A DNA stretch of 64,000 nt from Rostratula benghalensis. Lineage: Eukaryota; Chordata; Aves; Charadriiformes; Rostratulidae. Location: positions 2,990,114 to 3,054,113 of the forward strand of contig VXAI01000065.1 in NCBI GenBank assembly GCA_013399305.1. Reading direction: 5' to 3'. Position numbers and translations under genes: made by a program. Below the pieces are notes generated by a model. It saw only the letters and a program-made list of their open reading frames with translations. It made no database searches and was not told where the DNA came from. Below, in pieces: positions 25,250-40,200 of the stretch (its first letter is position 1; each line of letters starts with the position of its first letter).

Positions 25250-28200
25250 GTAAGTGTAAATACAGGTGTATTTATTAATTTTTACCCTTAATTTTTACTT
25301 TCTAGAACAGGAATTACAAAACTTTTGTCCCTGAATCATTTGAATAATTTTGAAACACTTAACTTTTAGACAGCAGGACTGAGCTTTCCATTCCACAGTT
25401 CTTTTTGTTGTTTATCCAAGGCATACATAATAAATGGCACTCTTTATAATGCCAATACTTCATTCAGAGATTGAGGCTGATGTCAGCTACAAAGTACTTG
25501 CAGTTAAACCATTGTAGAGGATCTCTGAAAACAGAGAATCTGTCTAAAAGATGGCAGTTTCAATGGCAAAGCTGCCTGCAATTCTCAGGTCCTTGACCAT
25601 CAATCAAGAGTAGCAAGAGTTGTCTGCGGAAGTCCTTGACAGTGGCTTCATTCATAGGTTCAGAGATCCTGTTAGGCAGCCTCCACTGGCAGAGTGCCAT
25701 GGGTTGATGGGGCTAATCCCCCTACAGACTACTTGGTGAAGCTGGCAGAGTGTTTCTATGGAGGAAAAAAAAAAAAAGGCAAGAAATACCCCATAGCTCT
25801 GTGTGGCAGTGATAATATTTCAGTTGCAAGGATCGTTAGGAACAGGTTTTTTTTCTCAGCTTCAGCTTTAAAAGGTACTGTCAAATCGTGCAACACAAGC
25901 TACAGCTACATGATTTGCAGGGTATGTATCTGATTTGTCACTCCGATCAAGAGAAACAGAAGCTATTTATCTGTACATTTCTGTAGTGGGATAGAGAAAA
26001 AACCTTGGATGTAAAATAGAGAAGAAGGGAATATCCTTTGTACTTCTTACAGCACAAGTAGTGCAGAGTTGGTGATCCCCTTTCATCCATCTTCCCTTTG
26101 AATGTGCCACAAGAATAGGCATTGCTGTCAAAACTAGAAGATGCTTAATGAAGATTCAGAAAACTGATGCAAGGCTTAGATTAGAAAATAGGACATTGCA
26201 GCCACCAGGGGTGAATCCTACGTGCTCGTGGGCGGCATGGATTGGCAGCTGAGGAGATGAGAGCACTGGGAGCTGAAAAGAGAATGGAGTGAACTCATTG
26301 GCTGCCTCCGTGCTCCCTGCCTGCCCCCAGGTGCCTTGCCAGCTTTTCTGCAGGCAGTGGACATGCTCCTTCTGCCTATCCCTGGCCTTCTGTTCCCTCG
26401 CCCCCACTCTCTGCAGCCTTCCAGCCAGTTCTGGGCTCCCTACCAGGCAGTTCAGCTACTTATTCACCCAGGGTTGGCAGACTGCTTCTGCTTCTTTGTA
26501 TAGAGCACCGAGCAAGACCTGGCAGATGGCAGCGGCAACAGGAAACGGGAAAGATGTCAGTCACAGCATGCTGCAACTAACCTATCTCAGGTGTTCTTTT
26601 TTAAAATAGGAACTTGCCATTATGGTAAGGGAGTTCACTCTGTGAGACATAAGCTAGCCTACAGAGAAATGCAATGTGTCTTCATAGATGCAGAGTACAG
26701 GACAAGTTACAGGGATCCCCAAATCTGTCAAAGCAGCATTTTTTTCTTCAAGGCCTTACGCTGAGGAGGAGATTAGTTGTACAGTTTGCTATCTGCAGCT
26801 TAGGAAGCTGATGTGTAGTACTTCTTAAGAAAGCAAGAATTCGTATTCCAGTAGAAGGAATTAATGCTACTCAATCCTAAGTATTTCAAATTCCTAAACA
26901 TTAAATAATTCTTCATGGAGTTGGCAGGGGGAACTAAATGATGAGCTGATAGGTTTCTTGAAAATGGAAGCAGTGATACTTAGTCTTCCTTACCCTAATT
27001 TTACCAGACATCTGTTTCTGAAAGACATCTCTCTGTTTGGTTTTGGTTGACAACTGCTTTCCCCTGATTTTGCCAGTTACGAAGGGATCAAAGAGGACTA
27101 GTTCTTCAAATAGTTTTCAGTGACCATTCTATCAAAAAGTTTTTCCTACTGTGGATGCTTCCCAAGGTGATGTAAAGTATCGGCATGGTACAATGAATCA
27201 TATCAGATTCCTAACACGCCTTGAGGTGCTCTGTCCTGATGGCCTCTCTTGGGAACGTGTCTGCTATAAACTGAAATGGTGAACTCATGCCTTGGTAGTT
27301 TTCCAGGCATTATCATCATTCTGGTACCAGGGCTGTTCTCAATGACTCAAAAATAAAATTATAAGAAGAATTAGATGAATTTATAAGAACAAAACAAACA
27401 TCTTCCTTTTGTCTAACATCTTTATTTCATGTTTCTTTTTGTTTAAATCTCTGTCCTTTAGAAAGTGGATGTTACCAGCAGGGCAGTTATGGAAATAATG
27501 GCAAAGACAATAGAGTATCTTCAGCCCAATCCAGGTAATGTAATTTCACAATCTCACAGTACTTGCAGTGCTGTTTGAAAATACTCTTTCTCACAAATAT
27601 ATATTTGAGAGATCTCATCCTCACTGGTGCAGTTAAGATTAACACAAAATTAGTGAAGTTACTGTAAAGAAAAAGACAGATTAATACAGGTTTCTGTGTT
27701 TGGCTGTGTGTGGGAGTGGAGGCTGGTTTTGGGACGCTTATTTTCCTGTTGCATGTTCCTGCTTTAGGCAAGGGAACAGCATATGACAGACACTGGGTGC
27801 ATTTATGTGCAGGCATCTGTATGTCAGCACTGTGAGCATGGGGGCTCCCTGGAAGCTGGAGATGGCTGTGGACTCCCCAGGGGCAGCAGGGCAGGGCTTG
27901 GCTGCCAGGGCCCATCCCGCTGCTCCAGTCACGGGGGCTGCAGCAGCAGCCCTGATCATCAGGCACATCCCTGCATATGGGATCAGGATCAGGCACAGTG
28001 AGTGTGTCTACATGAGACACACCTTTCTTCTGCAGTCCCAGTCATTCACCTTGGGTGAGCGAAAAAGACCAGGCAGGCCTTGCAGACCATGGGGAAAAAA
28101 GGCAAAATTCTGGAGCACCTTCCTCCAAGGCACAGGAGGAGATGTTATACCACCTTTCACCTAGTCTAGCAATTTCCCATCCCCATTAAAGTTACTACAA

Positions 28201-31200
28201 TAGAGAGGGTGCAGAATAGCTGTTGATGCCAAACTGTGGAAGAGGGCAGATGAAGGGACATAATTAGAGGTGACTAAATTGAACCTTCAAAATAGAAATA
28301 AATTATTAGTTTCCATGGGAGATGAAAGAAAGTTTTTGTGATTGGGCTGATGGTGAGCTGCATGCTCCTCTCTTGCCAAAGGATCCTTACAAGGAGAGGT
28401 CATGTTGAGCTGTTGTAATCAAGTAAACCATTACATTCAATGACTTGAAGATTGGGGTAGTAATCTAGGAACATAAGGGTTTTTATACTGACATAACTCA
28501 ATGACGGCTTCACTGATGGGGTCAACAGAGTTATGCTTGTGCAAAATTAGTGTGAGGGTAAAATGACGCCTGCTACCTGCCATAAGTATCTTAAGAGTTT
28601 CATGGAGGTGCAGGGCAAATTAACTCATTCATTGTGAGGAATTTTTTTCTTATAGCTGGAAACACATTTGAACCTGTCCAGTGTGGTACAATGACGGGCT
28701 GGTATAGCCTAATTGGTGATATTTTTATGTTCGATCACAGAGGAAAAGGAGGATAATTTGATGATGCTGCCAGTGGATTGAGAAAAGGAGGAATAACATT
28801 TACAAGTTCAAGGACTCCTAGAGAGAAAATAATGATGACTAGAACAGTTTCTATGTCAACAGATGAAATGCTGTTTACGACTTGAGTCCACAGCTTCATT
28901 GCTCATCGTCAACAAGCACTCTGCAGGAAAAGCAATAGGATTGACAGACATTATGGGGCTAGTGATAAAATTGTTAACTACTGTTAAGCTACTGTTGTGC
29001 AACATTGTGCAGACTGAGTAAGAAGCTTGGCTGTTTAGAGCTTCTCTGACTGTCTTTCTGACACATCTAAGTGATTATGGTTGCTGTGAGTCATGGAAGA
29101 GGCTCACAGCAACATCAGAGAGCAACATTTCTGGAAGTAGCTATGGGTGTGATTTTAGGCACCTCAGGCTGATGTAAGTCTGCAGTGCTGCAGGAAAGAG
29201 CAGTATGCATACAGTAGCTGCACATCCCTTCATTTGCTTGTGGCATGTGCAAGTAGGATCAGAAAATTAAAATTATAATAGGCAAGAGGAAGATTTACTT
29301 TCTTGTATATCAACATGTTACTTGGGCAATGATAGCAGATTGGGTAAGGCAAAATGAGGACTGACCCTTTGCACCTTTCATGTGATCTTAGATTGTTTTA
29401 TGCCAATTGAAAAAGGACTCCCTATACTGAGAAGAATTGCAGGGAAAAATACTTCTTTATTAATAAAATAAACCATCTTCTATTATAAATTCTCCCTAAA
29501 ACTATATTATATTCCCCTGTGGCACCAAAAATGCTGATTTCCGGTATTTTCCATTTGCTTTCTCATTTTCATAAAAAATCGAAACATTACTTTGGGAAGA
29601 GGGAGGAAATGTAACAAAAAAAATAATTAGCAACAATATTTAACACAAGATCTTCTTTAAAAGTTTACCTGGGCTTAGAAGGGAGAAGAGGGTTTAGAAT
29701 GTAGCACACATTCCTTGATAAGTAAGATGTGCCCTGGAAACATCAACAGTATTGTAGTGCTAGAGATCAATTGGCTTCATGGTGTTTTGTAGGATCAATA
29801 AATGGAATATACAGTGTTGTCTAACTTCACTGTGCAGTTAATTAACTAGAGGGAAAAGGGAAAAGTGAAAGGGAAAAGTAAAAGGAGAAGGAGAAGGAAA
29901 AATAAAAGGAGAAGGAAAAGGAGAAGGAAAAGGAAAAGGAAAAGGAAAGGTGAAGGGAAGGGAAAAGAATATTAAAGACAAAAATTAATGTGTTGGTAGA
30001 AATGTTGGTTGCAGTTAGCGCAAATGAAAAAGATCAATTTGTAGACTTCCTCCCTATTATGAAAAAACCCAACCCTGAAGGACAGTTGAAGGTAAGTAAA
30101 ATTGAACACGATGAGGACCCAACAACTCCATGCAGATCTATATGACCATAATTTTAAGAAAAATAGATGCAGGATGAACAAAGAATGAGCAATTGAACCC
30201 ACTGCTGAAGCTTCTTTTAAATTCTTTTGGCAGTATTCTTACAATTTTCCATGGGTCTATTAACACTTAATATTGAGGTGAATCATTATTGACACCATGA
30301 AAGTCAATGTAAACAGGAATGCAACTGGGAAAAGAATCAAGCTTTCAGGTCACTTCCATGTGGTGTTTTGTACATCTCTACCTGCCCTCAGGTTAAAGCA
30401 GGTGGCACTCTCACAATAAAGCAATAGAAAGGAAAGGGCTCAGGGTGGGATTCTGAGACCGGCTGAGCACAAACTTACCTCTACTCTCATGGAAATTACT
30501 GGAATCAACTTTAACAAAAGAAAAGTGGTATGAGACCACAGGTGGATTTATTTTAAGGTTTCCTACTAAATCAGGATTCTAATGCAATCATTATTAAATT
30601 ATTAGATGTATCATTGAAGCATGTATTTTTCATGCTTACCTTTCTTCTCCTTATCATTTATTTATTGCCCTTCTCTTTGTTGTCCTTTCACCTCTTTCAT
30701 TCTTTCTTGTACCTTTTGCTTTCTGCTGGTACCTGCCTGTCTAAAATATAGCCACTTCATTTTTTTATGTTCCCTCTAACATTTTTTTCCTTTTATTTCT
30801 GAAAATTCTCCCATTTTTCCTGTTCTAATTCAGCTTTCTGCCTCCATTTCTGTGACTGATTTTGTTTGTGTCTTAGTTTCTTTTGTGCTTCTGTATTTTC
30901 CCATTGCCACCATCATCTTGATGCCATTTTTAAAGGCCAGACACTTCATTAAAATTCAATTTCTTATACTGAGCAGTCAGCCAGTCTGTTGACTGTAGTT
31001 TTGTAGTGGGCAGAAACAGAAGGCACCAAGAAATTCAGATGCTGAAAAGCATGATCTGGTGGCAGTCAAGTGTACTGTGAAAGCTTACAAAACCATAATT
31101 ACTATATGTTAGAAATGTGTTATCCTTTCATAGCTGCTTCTTAGGCAAAATAATTACTATAACACTTGCCTGATTTTCCTGTGTGTGTTTCTGGGTCTAT

Positions 31201-34200
31201 GTCAATGCACACATTTCTGTGCCACAAGGGGAAACATATCCAGAATCAAGAACAATCTCTTTATAAGCCCTTTCAAAAGTAAACTAAGAGCAAAACACTT
31301 GCTGACTCCAGTCTGATAGTATCTTTTGCTGCAGAAATGTGTGCAAGGTTTATTTTGACTAATGAAATCACAAAATGTGAGATTCTAATGTTTTATAAAC
31401 AGGAATGTTAACTTATAAGAGCAACTAACAAAGTCAAGCCTTTGCATGGAGGAAGGTAGAGGCATTCATAGCGGCCCCCCTGTAGCATACACAGTAATGT
31501 AGGTAGAAACACCCACCGAATCAGCTTTGCTGGTAATAGGATTTAGCTGGCAAAAGTTGAACTCAAGTGCAATTGAGTAATTCCCTCTCTGCAAGCTATT
31601 CACATTCTGTAGTTGCAAAAATTCGCTAAGGCACATCATCAAACAAATTAGTATTTTATGTTAGTTTTGTTTGTTTTCATCAAGTATGATAATTGCTTGC
31701 TTTCTTCTGACCTGCAGTTGTGCACCTGAAATAAAAGGTAAACATAATCCTGGCTTGCATCAGAAGTAGTGTGAGCAGAATTCTATGATTCTATAAAGTA
31801 CATTTCAAAACTGTATTGATGTAGGAGTTTCCCCAAACCCCCCTAAAAAGCAAAAAGTGTTTCAAAGGTTGTTGGACATTGTGTCAGGGAATGTAGGCTT
31901 TATTTAGTATTCTGCAACAGAAAAATTTTCAAATATTTAAAAAATGTGGGGCACCACAGTTTGACCTTGAGTGTACCTAGTCTGGACTTTTCTGTGAGAG
32001 GAAGGGTGCTTCAATCTGCTGTCCATCCGGTACTCAAGGATTTTAAGGTCAAGAATTTGGGGATAGCTTACAGATTTTTCTACCTAGTTGTAGCACGTCA
32101 AATATACTATCTTGGGAGTGTTCTGGGGCTTTCTTCTGTCCAAATAATTTCAGTGGAAGCTTTGACTGAAAGTTCAGGACAAAACATCTTCTCTGGCCTA
32201 CCAGCAGAATTTAAAAAGTCAGTGACAAACATCTCATTCCTTTGCTGTAAAAATAATTGATGAAATCCAGGGCTTAGTTCTAAACTTAATGTCATTCAAA
32301 CAAATTGTAGATAGCTCAGATAAATGTAAGGATTGCATTCCTGTCTGGGTAGTCAAATTATTTCAGATTTGTAACCTTTGTCACATGTGTGCTTCAGCTT
32401 CCAGAGCTAAACTCAGCATGATCAACACTATGTCAAAAATTCGAGGCCAGGAAAAGGGACCAGGTTACCCTCAGGCTGAAGCCTTGCTGGCAGATGCGAT
32501 GCTGAAATTTGGCCGAGAACTTGGAGAAGAATGCAACTTTGGTAACTTGATTACTTCTCTTTCTGTTATAATGTAATAAAAAATGGTAATAAAATTTAAT
32601 ATGACTTTCATTATTGAAGTGTTATGCTCTTATAAAGGAAGAAATTCTACAATAAGCATCAGTGTTCTGCTTCATCAGACTTCTCCTTTAAGGGTGGTCT
32701 AGGCCTGTTGAGTATCTTTTATGGATTTGGACTAGAGATTTTTTTTCTTGTGGGTGAAAGTCAAATTGTTTCCATATGGACACATATCCATATAGGCTTT
32801 AAGCTCTTTGTCACAGATTATGTTACTGGGGATGTATTAGGATGAAAGATGTACAAGTTCAGAAATCATATAATTGTCCATGAACAGTTCAATATAACCC
32901 TTTTGTCCAAAGAATCCTTATAATAAATGTTATTTTCTTCATTACAGGCAAGGAATAAAGGCTAATTTTTAAGGTTTTTACTAGAGTTTATTAGACCATT
33001 TTTCTGACCAAATTCCATGTTTTAAGGCACTAGTTATTACTGCTGTTTTATCTGTCAGCCACTCCTCTGTCCAAGCCCAAATGACTTCACAACTGCCTGA
33101 GCTAGAAATGTTAAACAAAGATTTAATGTTGTGCTCTTCAACAAGCAGAGGTCTCAGTAACAGATCACATTCACGAGAGGATCCTTTGTAGTTCTGTCCA
33201 ATTTATGTGGGCTTCTCTGTGGCCATTTTTATATAGCAACACACAGGACCCTCAAATGTGACTATGAAAATACTATTTCCTATTTGAATCTTCACAAAAA
33301 GTTTTTCCTGGCATAAAAACATCTGCACGGGAAAGGTACTTTCTTGTTTGTTTCGGATAATTTACTGGTTAGCTTGGCAGATGTAGGTTGATTTGTGCTA
33401 AAGACTACTGACTTGTTTTAATTGGTTGCCTCTGATTTGCTGAATTTCAAACACATTTTAAAAGGGAAAATTAAGAACTAATAGAATTTAGTTTGTGTAA
33501 ATTGCTGTATATTCCCTGATGATTGCAGTAGCACACACCAGAATAGACAGGGCAATTATTTTCACATTCTTAACTAATAGCAGCTATTATGGCTGTTTGT
33601 CACTCTTTATCTGGGTCTGGCAGACTCTCTAGTTTTGCAATGCATTGCTGGCATTCCCTTCTTGGGAGACAAAGCTCCTTCTTATTTCTCACATTTTCAG
33701 ATTTTCAGAACCTTTGTAGTCTTTGAAAGTGGATTTTTTTCCCACCAACCTATGCCTCAAACCAGGAAGGTATTTTTGAGCTTCTTGCTTTTGTTTTTAT
33801 GCGGAGAAGTTAAAACAGAGTGTTAATTTTTGTGGCCCTCAAGTTATCTTGGAGGAAATCTCAGAAAGCAGCTAATTCTAATTGAAGTTTATGAACTTGA
33901 GTAGGTGTAGTTGAAGTGTAATCAAAAAATCTTTCATAAAAAAAAAATCTGTGAAATTGTTAAAAATCTTTATATTTGATACTGTCGTCAGTCTCACTGA
34001 TACACACGGGGAGACTTAGACTTGTATTAGAGCTATTGAATGCAACCTAGTGTCTAGCAAAGGCAGCACTGGAGCAAATACAGATAATTCTTTTCTAGCA
34101 TGTTTCACATGAGGAATGAACAGGCCACAGAAGATGTGGAAGAGACCGTCCTGATGCAGTGTGGATCCTCAAGTTCAGCTGTGTTACCAGGCATAAACCC

Positions 34201-37200
34201 TGGGGGCTGCAGAACTAAAATCCATGTTGCCATTTCACACAGTGCACCATACTATGTTCTTTCCTTAAACTTGAGACTTAAAATAAAATGTTAACTTAAG
34301 TTTCCGTGACTCAATTTAATTCTGCAGTGATTTGGAACTAAGTTACTTTGAGATAAAATGGACATCTTTTCTTTCAGGACCAGCACTTGCAGATGTGGGA
34401 GAAGCAATGAAGGAGCTTTCTGAGGTTAAGGACTCATTAGACATGGAAGTGAAACAAAACTTCATTGATCCACTTCAAAATCTCCATGACAAAGATCTGA
34501 GAGAAATACAGGTATTGCCCACAAAGTGGCATTTTAATAATGCTAGATGTCTAGACTGTGTATATGTCCAAAATTTTTGTAAGTTGAGTAGTTTAAAATG
34601 GGCTTTCAGAGTCACAGATTTCCTGATTTTAATCTCTTCGACTAAACTCATTAGTTTTACACCTAATGTATGTATTTGTACGCATGCTAATGCTGGTAGC
34701 ATTAACTTTTGGCCAGATTGATGTGGCAGCTGCTAAACAGATTGACGTGAATGTTATGTCAGTTAATGAACTAGAAAATATTTAATAAAATATAACATTA
34801 AGATCCTTTGGTGGTCTGATGAAAATGCTAAAAATATTTTCTGGGTTGTTTTGTTTATGAGAACTATTACATAGGCAAAAATGTACTAACTTGTGCTTTT
34901 GATAGAATTTTGTTTAACATCTAGGGAAAAGACATGGTTTTCAGTTGATTCTGCATCAGTTAGCAAGATAGAAACTCGTGTATCTTTTATAAAGGTGGCA
35001 GTTGCAGTTGTCCATTTTGCGTGGCCTTTTTTTTTTAACGTTGCAGGTCTGTAATTTAGACAGCAGTGTGCCATTGCTGCGTAACTGATAAGTACTTCAT
35101 TGTTCTGTATTTCTCCCCTCTGGGGAAGGGTTGGTATACAGCAAACAGCACATGCTTGCAAATGTACACCAACTGATTACAATGCAGTGTAAGGAGAGTC
35201 GGGGAACATTCTTTCTTCTGTGCTTGCATCTACGTTTTTGTTTTTTAGCATCACCTAAAGAAAATGGAGGGTCGACGCCTGGATTTTGATTACAAAAAGA
35301 AAAGGCAGGGCAAGCTCCCCGATGAAGAACTTCGCCAAGCTCTGGAGAAATTTGATGAATCAAAAGAAATTGCTGAGTCAAGCATGTTCAACCTTCTGGA
35401 GATGGATGTGAGATACCCCTTATAATTTTTGAGCTGAATCTTAAAACGAGAAAGATACTGGTTTAGCAGCTAGGGCAGTCTAAAATTTAAAAGCCTTGTT
35501 AAATCAATGACAGCATAGATTCCTGTGTTTGTGCAATGGAGAAGCACTTGCCACCTTGGTGGACTCACAAGCTATAGCAATGTACAGCACACACATGTAG
35601 GACTAATTTTTTAGGAATTTTATATGTAACTGATTTAAAGAACATAAATCCTCTGTAGCATCATTGTTCTTCTTAACTGCGCAGTGTTATGTACAAAACC
35701 AAGTATCTTGTTTCTTAGAATTATGTAAATGTAAGTCTTGACTTATACTTTGCTGTGGTGTTAGTGTTTGAGCCAAGACGTTTGCTCAAGTGTGTGGGCT
35801 GCTGAGAGGATTGGCAAAGGTCAGAGATGAATTCACAATCCCATGGTCTCTGCTGTAATCAGACTCAATAGTGAGTAGGAAAGCCAAAGTTAATGTGACT
35901 GCTCAAATCTGACTGCACCGTAACTTTTGCTTACAGACTGGTTTAGAATTGGGTATCTACTGGGTTTTTTTTTTAATCTTCTATTTATAATTAATGTTCA
36001 AACCGTAAAATCAAGTGGGAAGAAAACATCTCTTTTGAATTAAAAAAACCCAAACATTTCAGCTCAAGTCTGTCTTACAGAATATATGATTAGAGGAAAG
36101 TCGTTTAAATATTTTTGTTGAAGTAAAGGATTGGATTTATTTAAGTTTAAATACACACCTAATTTGATTCTTCATTTTTTTTACCAAATTGCCACAACAA
36201 ACCTGAAGATATTTGCATGTTCAAAATTAAATATCTCTATGCTGAAGGGAAAGGAATGTAACAATTTTGTAGTTTTAATCCTTTGTAATAACATCTAAAT
36301 TCATGGGACCAGATAGCGCTTGCCTGCATTACACTGTTGTGGCACTGTATATTATGGAAACTTCTAGAGGTGCCCACCCCAGAGGTCTGGATATTTTTTT
36401 CTCTTATAAAGTAAAATGTTATCTGTCTTAACTACAAATACTCTGCATTCCTGGTTTGGTCTGCTTCACAGGCCAGGATGCAACAGAAGCATGACCATAG
36501 TTCTGATGGTTTTGTGCCCCTAAAAGGCAGGGATGGAGAAAGGTGTATTATGTTCTGTACTACAGTCTCATTTTTACTTTCGTAGTGTTTGCTGATTGAA
36601 GTAGGTCTGTAAGCTGCTGTTTGTGCAAATTGTCAATGGAGATGATCAGCAGAGAAGAGTTGCAGCTGCCATTCCAGGTCAGGTCATAACCAGATATGAC
36701 AATGACAAAAGACTGATATGTAACTGGTCATGAGATACAAAGATGAATCAAGTTTTTAGAGAGATAAGTAAAACTGCCTTTGCACTGCCAGAGTGACAGC
36801 AGTCTGTACTCACTGTTGCTGAGCTGTTAGTTCTCTCCTAAGATGTGATGTTTTAATATCAATCCTCAGATTGAACAAGTGAGCCAGCTTTCTGCTCTTG
36901 TACAAGCCCAGCTGGAGTACCACAAGCAGGCCACGCAGATCCTACAGCGAGTTACTTCTAAGCTGGAAGATAGGTAATGCACTTTTTGTAAGTTTGTTGA
37001 ATTGGTTTTTCTTAAACAGAGGCAGAAAACCTATGAATGGAATGTAATACTGTTACCTTTTGCAACTTGGTAATTGTATGTTTATGAAAACAAAGGGCAC
37101 TTTATTAGGCAATTGCAAGCTGAGGTTCCTATGTTTTGGAGATGCAAGTGCTTCTGAGTATGACTGAATGAGGACTGAGTTCAAGAAAACACGTCAGCTC

Positions 37201-40200
37201 AGTAAAGTTGTTAATGGTGTTTTAACTGATAGCTATTGTTTATAAATATTGGAAGTCAGGGGACTCACAACTTTGCATTCTTTACTGTTGCTGCCTGTAC
37301 TCACAAATGCATTCAACATTTTCTGGGTGAAGATGTTAATGATTGCTATTGAAAAAGAGTATCTTGTTATATTCTCACCTACCTGAAGATCGTGAGACCA
37401 CCATCATCTGCCACCTTACTTAATACTCCTTTGTTCCAGCTTTATTATTGGGTCTAACTTGATACAAGGCTTAACTGAGCTTACCTCTGCCCTCTCCTTT
37501 TCTGTAACTGTGAATGCTATTTCAGTCTTGATACAGTATCTTCTTAATAGAATTCTAGAATTTTTAGTTAAGAATTTTTGTTTCTATCAACAAAATTTTG
37601 TTTCAGTCAAAATAGATCGTACACTCCTGAAATGAGGAAGATGATGTTTGTAAAAGTTTATCAGCTTCCCATGCACACTTCCTTCTTCAAGGAAACTTAA
37701 CATATAGGAAAGATTTCTTTAGTCCGCAAGGTTCTAGAAACACACAAACTGTAATCTTCATCCAGTTTTAAGCCTTAAAATTTCTTTGTGATTAAGAGCA
37801 GCACTTGTTCTGGTTAGGCAGACTGCCCATCATGCTGTTTCTGAATACAGTTTGCAGTACTGTCTAAACAGCTAGCAAAATGATTTTCAGCACTTAGAAT
37901 CATAGAATCGTCCATGTCAAAGGGACCTCTAGCATCTTCTACTCTGAACTCCCTGAAATCAGCAGGGACACCCCCAACTTGACCAGGTTGTTCAGGGCCT
38001 CGTCAAGCCTCACCTATCTCCCAGGAAGGGACCTCAACCACCTCCCTGGGCAATCTGTTCCAGTGTTCCACCACCCTCATAGTAACGAACTAATTCCTGA
38101 TATCCAATCTAAATCTGCTCTTCTCCAGCTTGAAACCATTGCTCCTCATCCTGTCACTACAGGCCTTTGTAAACAGACTCTCCCCAGCCTTCCTGTAGGC
38201 CCCCTTCAGGTACTGGAAGGCTGCTCTTAGGTGTCTCCAGAGCCTCCTCTTCTCCAGGCTGAACAACCCCAACTCCCTCAGCCTGTTCACATAGCAAAGG
38301 TGCTCCAGCTCCCTGACCATTTCTGTGGCCCTCCTCTGGACTTGTTCTATCAGGTCCATGCCCTTCCTATATTGAGGGCTCCAGACCTGCACACAGAACT
38401 CCAGGTGAGGTCTCACCAGAGCAGAGTAAAGGAGCAGAATCACCTCTCTGGATCTGCTGGCAACACTTTTTTTGATGCAGCCCAGGATGCAATTGGTCTT
38501 CTGGGCTGCAAGTGCACACTGCCTTCTCATGTCCAGCTTCTCATTCAACAAGGACCCCCAAGTCTCTTTCCTCAGGACTGCTTTCTAATACCTTATCCCC
38601 TAGTCTGTATTGATAGGATTGTTCCAGCCCAGGTGCAGAACCCTGCACTTGCTCTTGTTGAACCTCATGAGGTTCACCTGTGCCCACTTCTCCAGCCTGT
38701 TCAGGCCCCCTCTGGATGACATCCCATCCCTCTGGTGTAGTGACAACACCACACAGCTTGGTGTCATCTGCAAACATGCTGATGGTGAACTCAATCCCTC
38801 TTTCTATATTGTTGATGAAAATGTTAAACAATACTGGTCCCAGCACGGACCCTTGAGGGAGACCACTTGTCACTGCTCTCCATCTGGACCTTGAGCCATT
38901 GAGTACCACCCTCTGGGTGCAACATCCAGCCAGCTCCTTATCCACTGAACAGTCCACCCAGCCATATGCTGTCTAGATCATCCTTTGTCCACACCACTGG
39001 ACACAAATTAAAACACTCTGATACATTCTTGGCAGGGTTTAAGGAGGGATTTAGAGCTCTTACTGTTAGAACTAGTGGTCTTCTCCTGCTGGTGATATGC
39101 AGGAGGCAAAGAATGCATGGCCCTGAGTTTTGGGGGTTGTCTCTGTCATCATATAGACTGGAAAATAAATAATGCTTTAGCTTGAAGCTGAGAAAATTTG
39201 TTACTGTTCACTCTCAGTAGTGTCTACAGTACATACTGCCTGTTTTCTAGATACTTCTAAAAGGATGTGAAATGAATTTGTGCTGTTGTTTGGCATGGAC
39301 AAACTCTCCTAATTGTTGAGACTGACCAGTTTAATATATTGCCCAAAGATTTTAAAGAAAAAAAATAGTTAGACTGCAAAACTCATGAAAAATTTAAAAA
39401 TGCATGGCAGTCTTCTTTCTGGGCGCTTCAGATTAGGCTTCAAGAATTTTTTGCAGTAATTGCAAGAGCAAGAATTTTTGTTTAACTTTTATATATTAAC
39501 AGAAGGCATGAACTTCCTTAATATACAATGATTCCAGGAACTGGGACTGCAGAAGCTTAGCAAACACTGGGAGAATTGCACTAAAATTAATAATATCTGA
39601 AAGGTCAGCAAAGACTTTTCATATTAAACACCCATTTTCATCAAGCAAAAGGAGGCTGCAGTTTTCAAAACAGTCTACCATGACGTAGCAGCTGGGAAGC
39701 AGGTATGGTTTCCTTGGAGATGTGTCTTTTCTTAAGAAATATGGCTCATGCTGAGCCTTTGGGTAATTTTTAGGGAGTCACTAGAACTGTTACCTTCTAG
39801 TTCATTATCTTTGAAAAAATAGTGTTTACATGACAGAAGTATTAAGTGTAATAGAACCTAATATTTCTTTCTTCTAATCTTTACTGTTTGAAAAAGTGAA
39901 TTTTATAAATGAGTGAAACACAGGAAACTCTTTTTTTCAACAAGTTCAACAAGGCTGAGTGCAAGGTCCTACTCCTGGGTTGCACAATCCCAAGTACAAA
40001 TACAGTCTGGGAAGACAATGGATTGAGAGCATCCCTGAGGAGAAGGACTTGGAGGAGTTGGTGGATGCCAAACTGAATAAAAGCCAGCAATGTGTGTTTG
40101 CAGCCCAGAAAGCCAACCGCACTCTGGGCTGCATCAAAAGTGTGGCAGGCAGGTTGAGGGAGGTGATTCTGCTCCTCTACTGTTCTTTGGTGAGACCCCA

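Larger units (their letters stand above)
27535..32397 (+). other. SH3GL2: SH3GL2 intron 3
   Basis: The intron is 4,863 bases, GT-AG. It contains a GC-rich block (27,780-28,165), a polypurine tract (29,849-29,968) and a very short CR1-derived piece (31,745-31,796). No exon is seen within it. Confidence 0.85.

Noticed and set aside
26289..26609. 106-codon frame in intron 2, cysteine- and serine-rich
   Set aside because: No recognisable domain, no splice context, and a frame on the other strand is equally open; composition explains it.
27487..28020. 177-codon minus-strand open frame
   Set aside because: It overlaps SH3GL2 exon 3 in antisense, has no recognisable domain, and arises in a GC-rich intron block where stops are rare.
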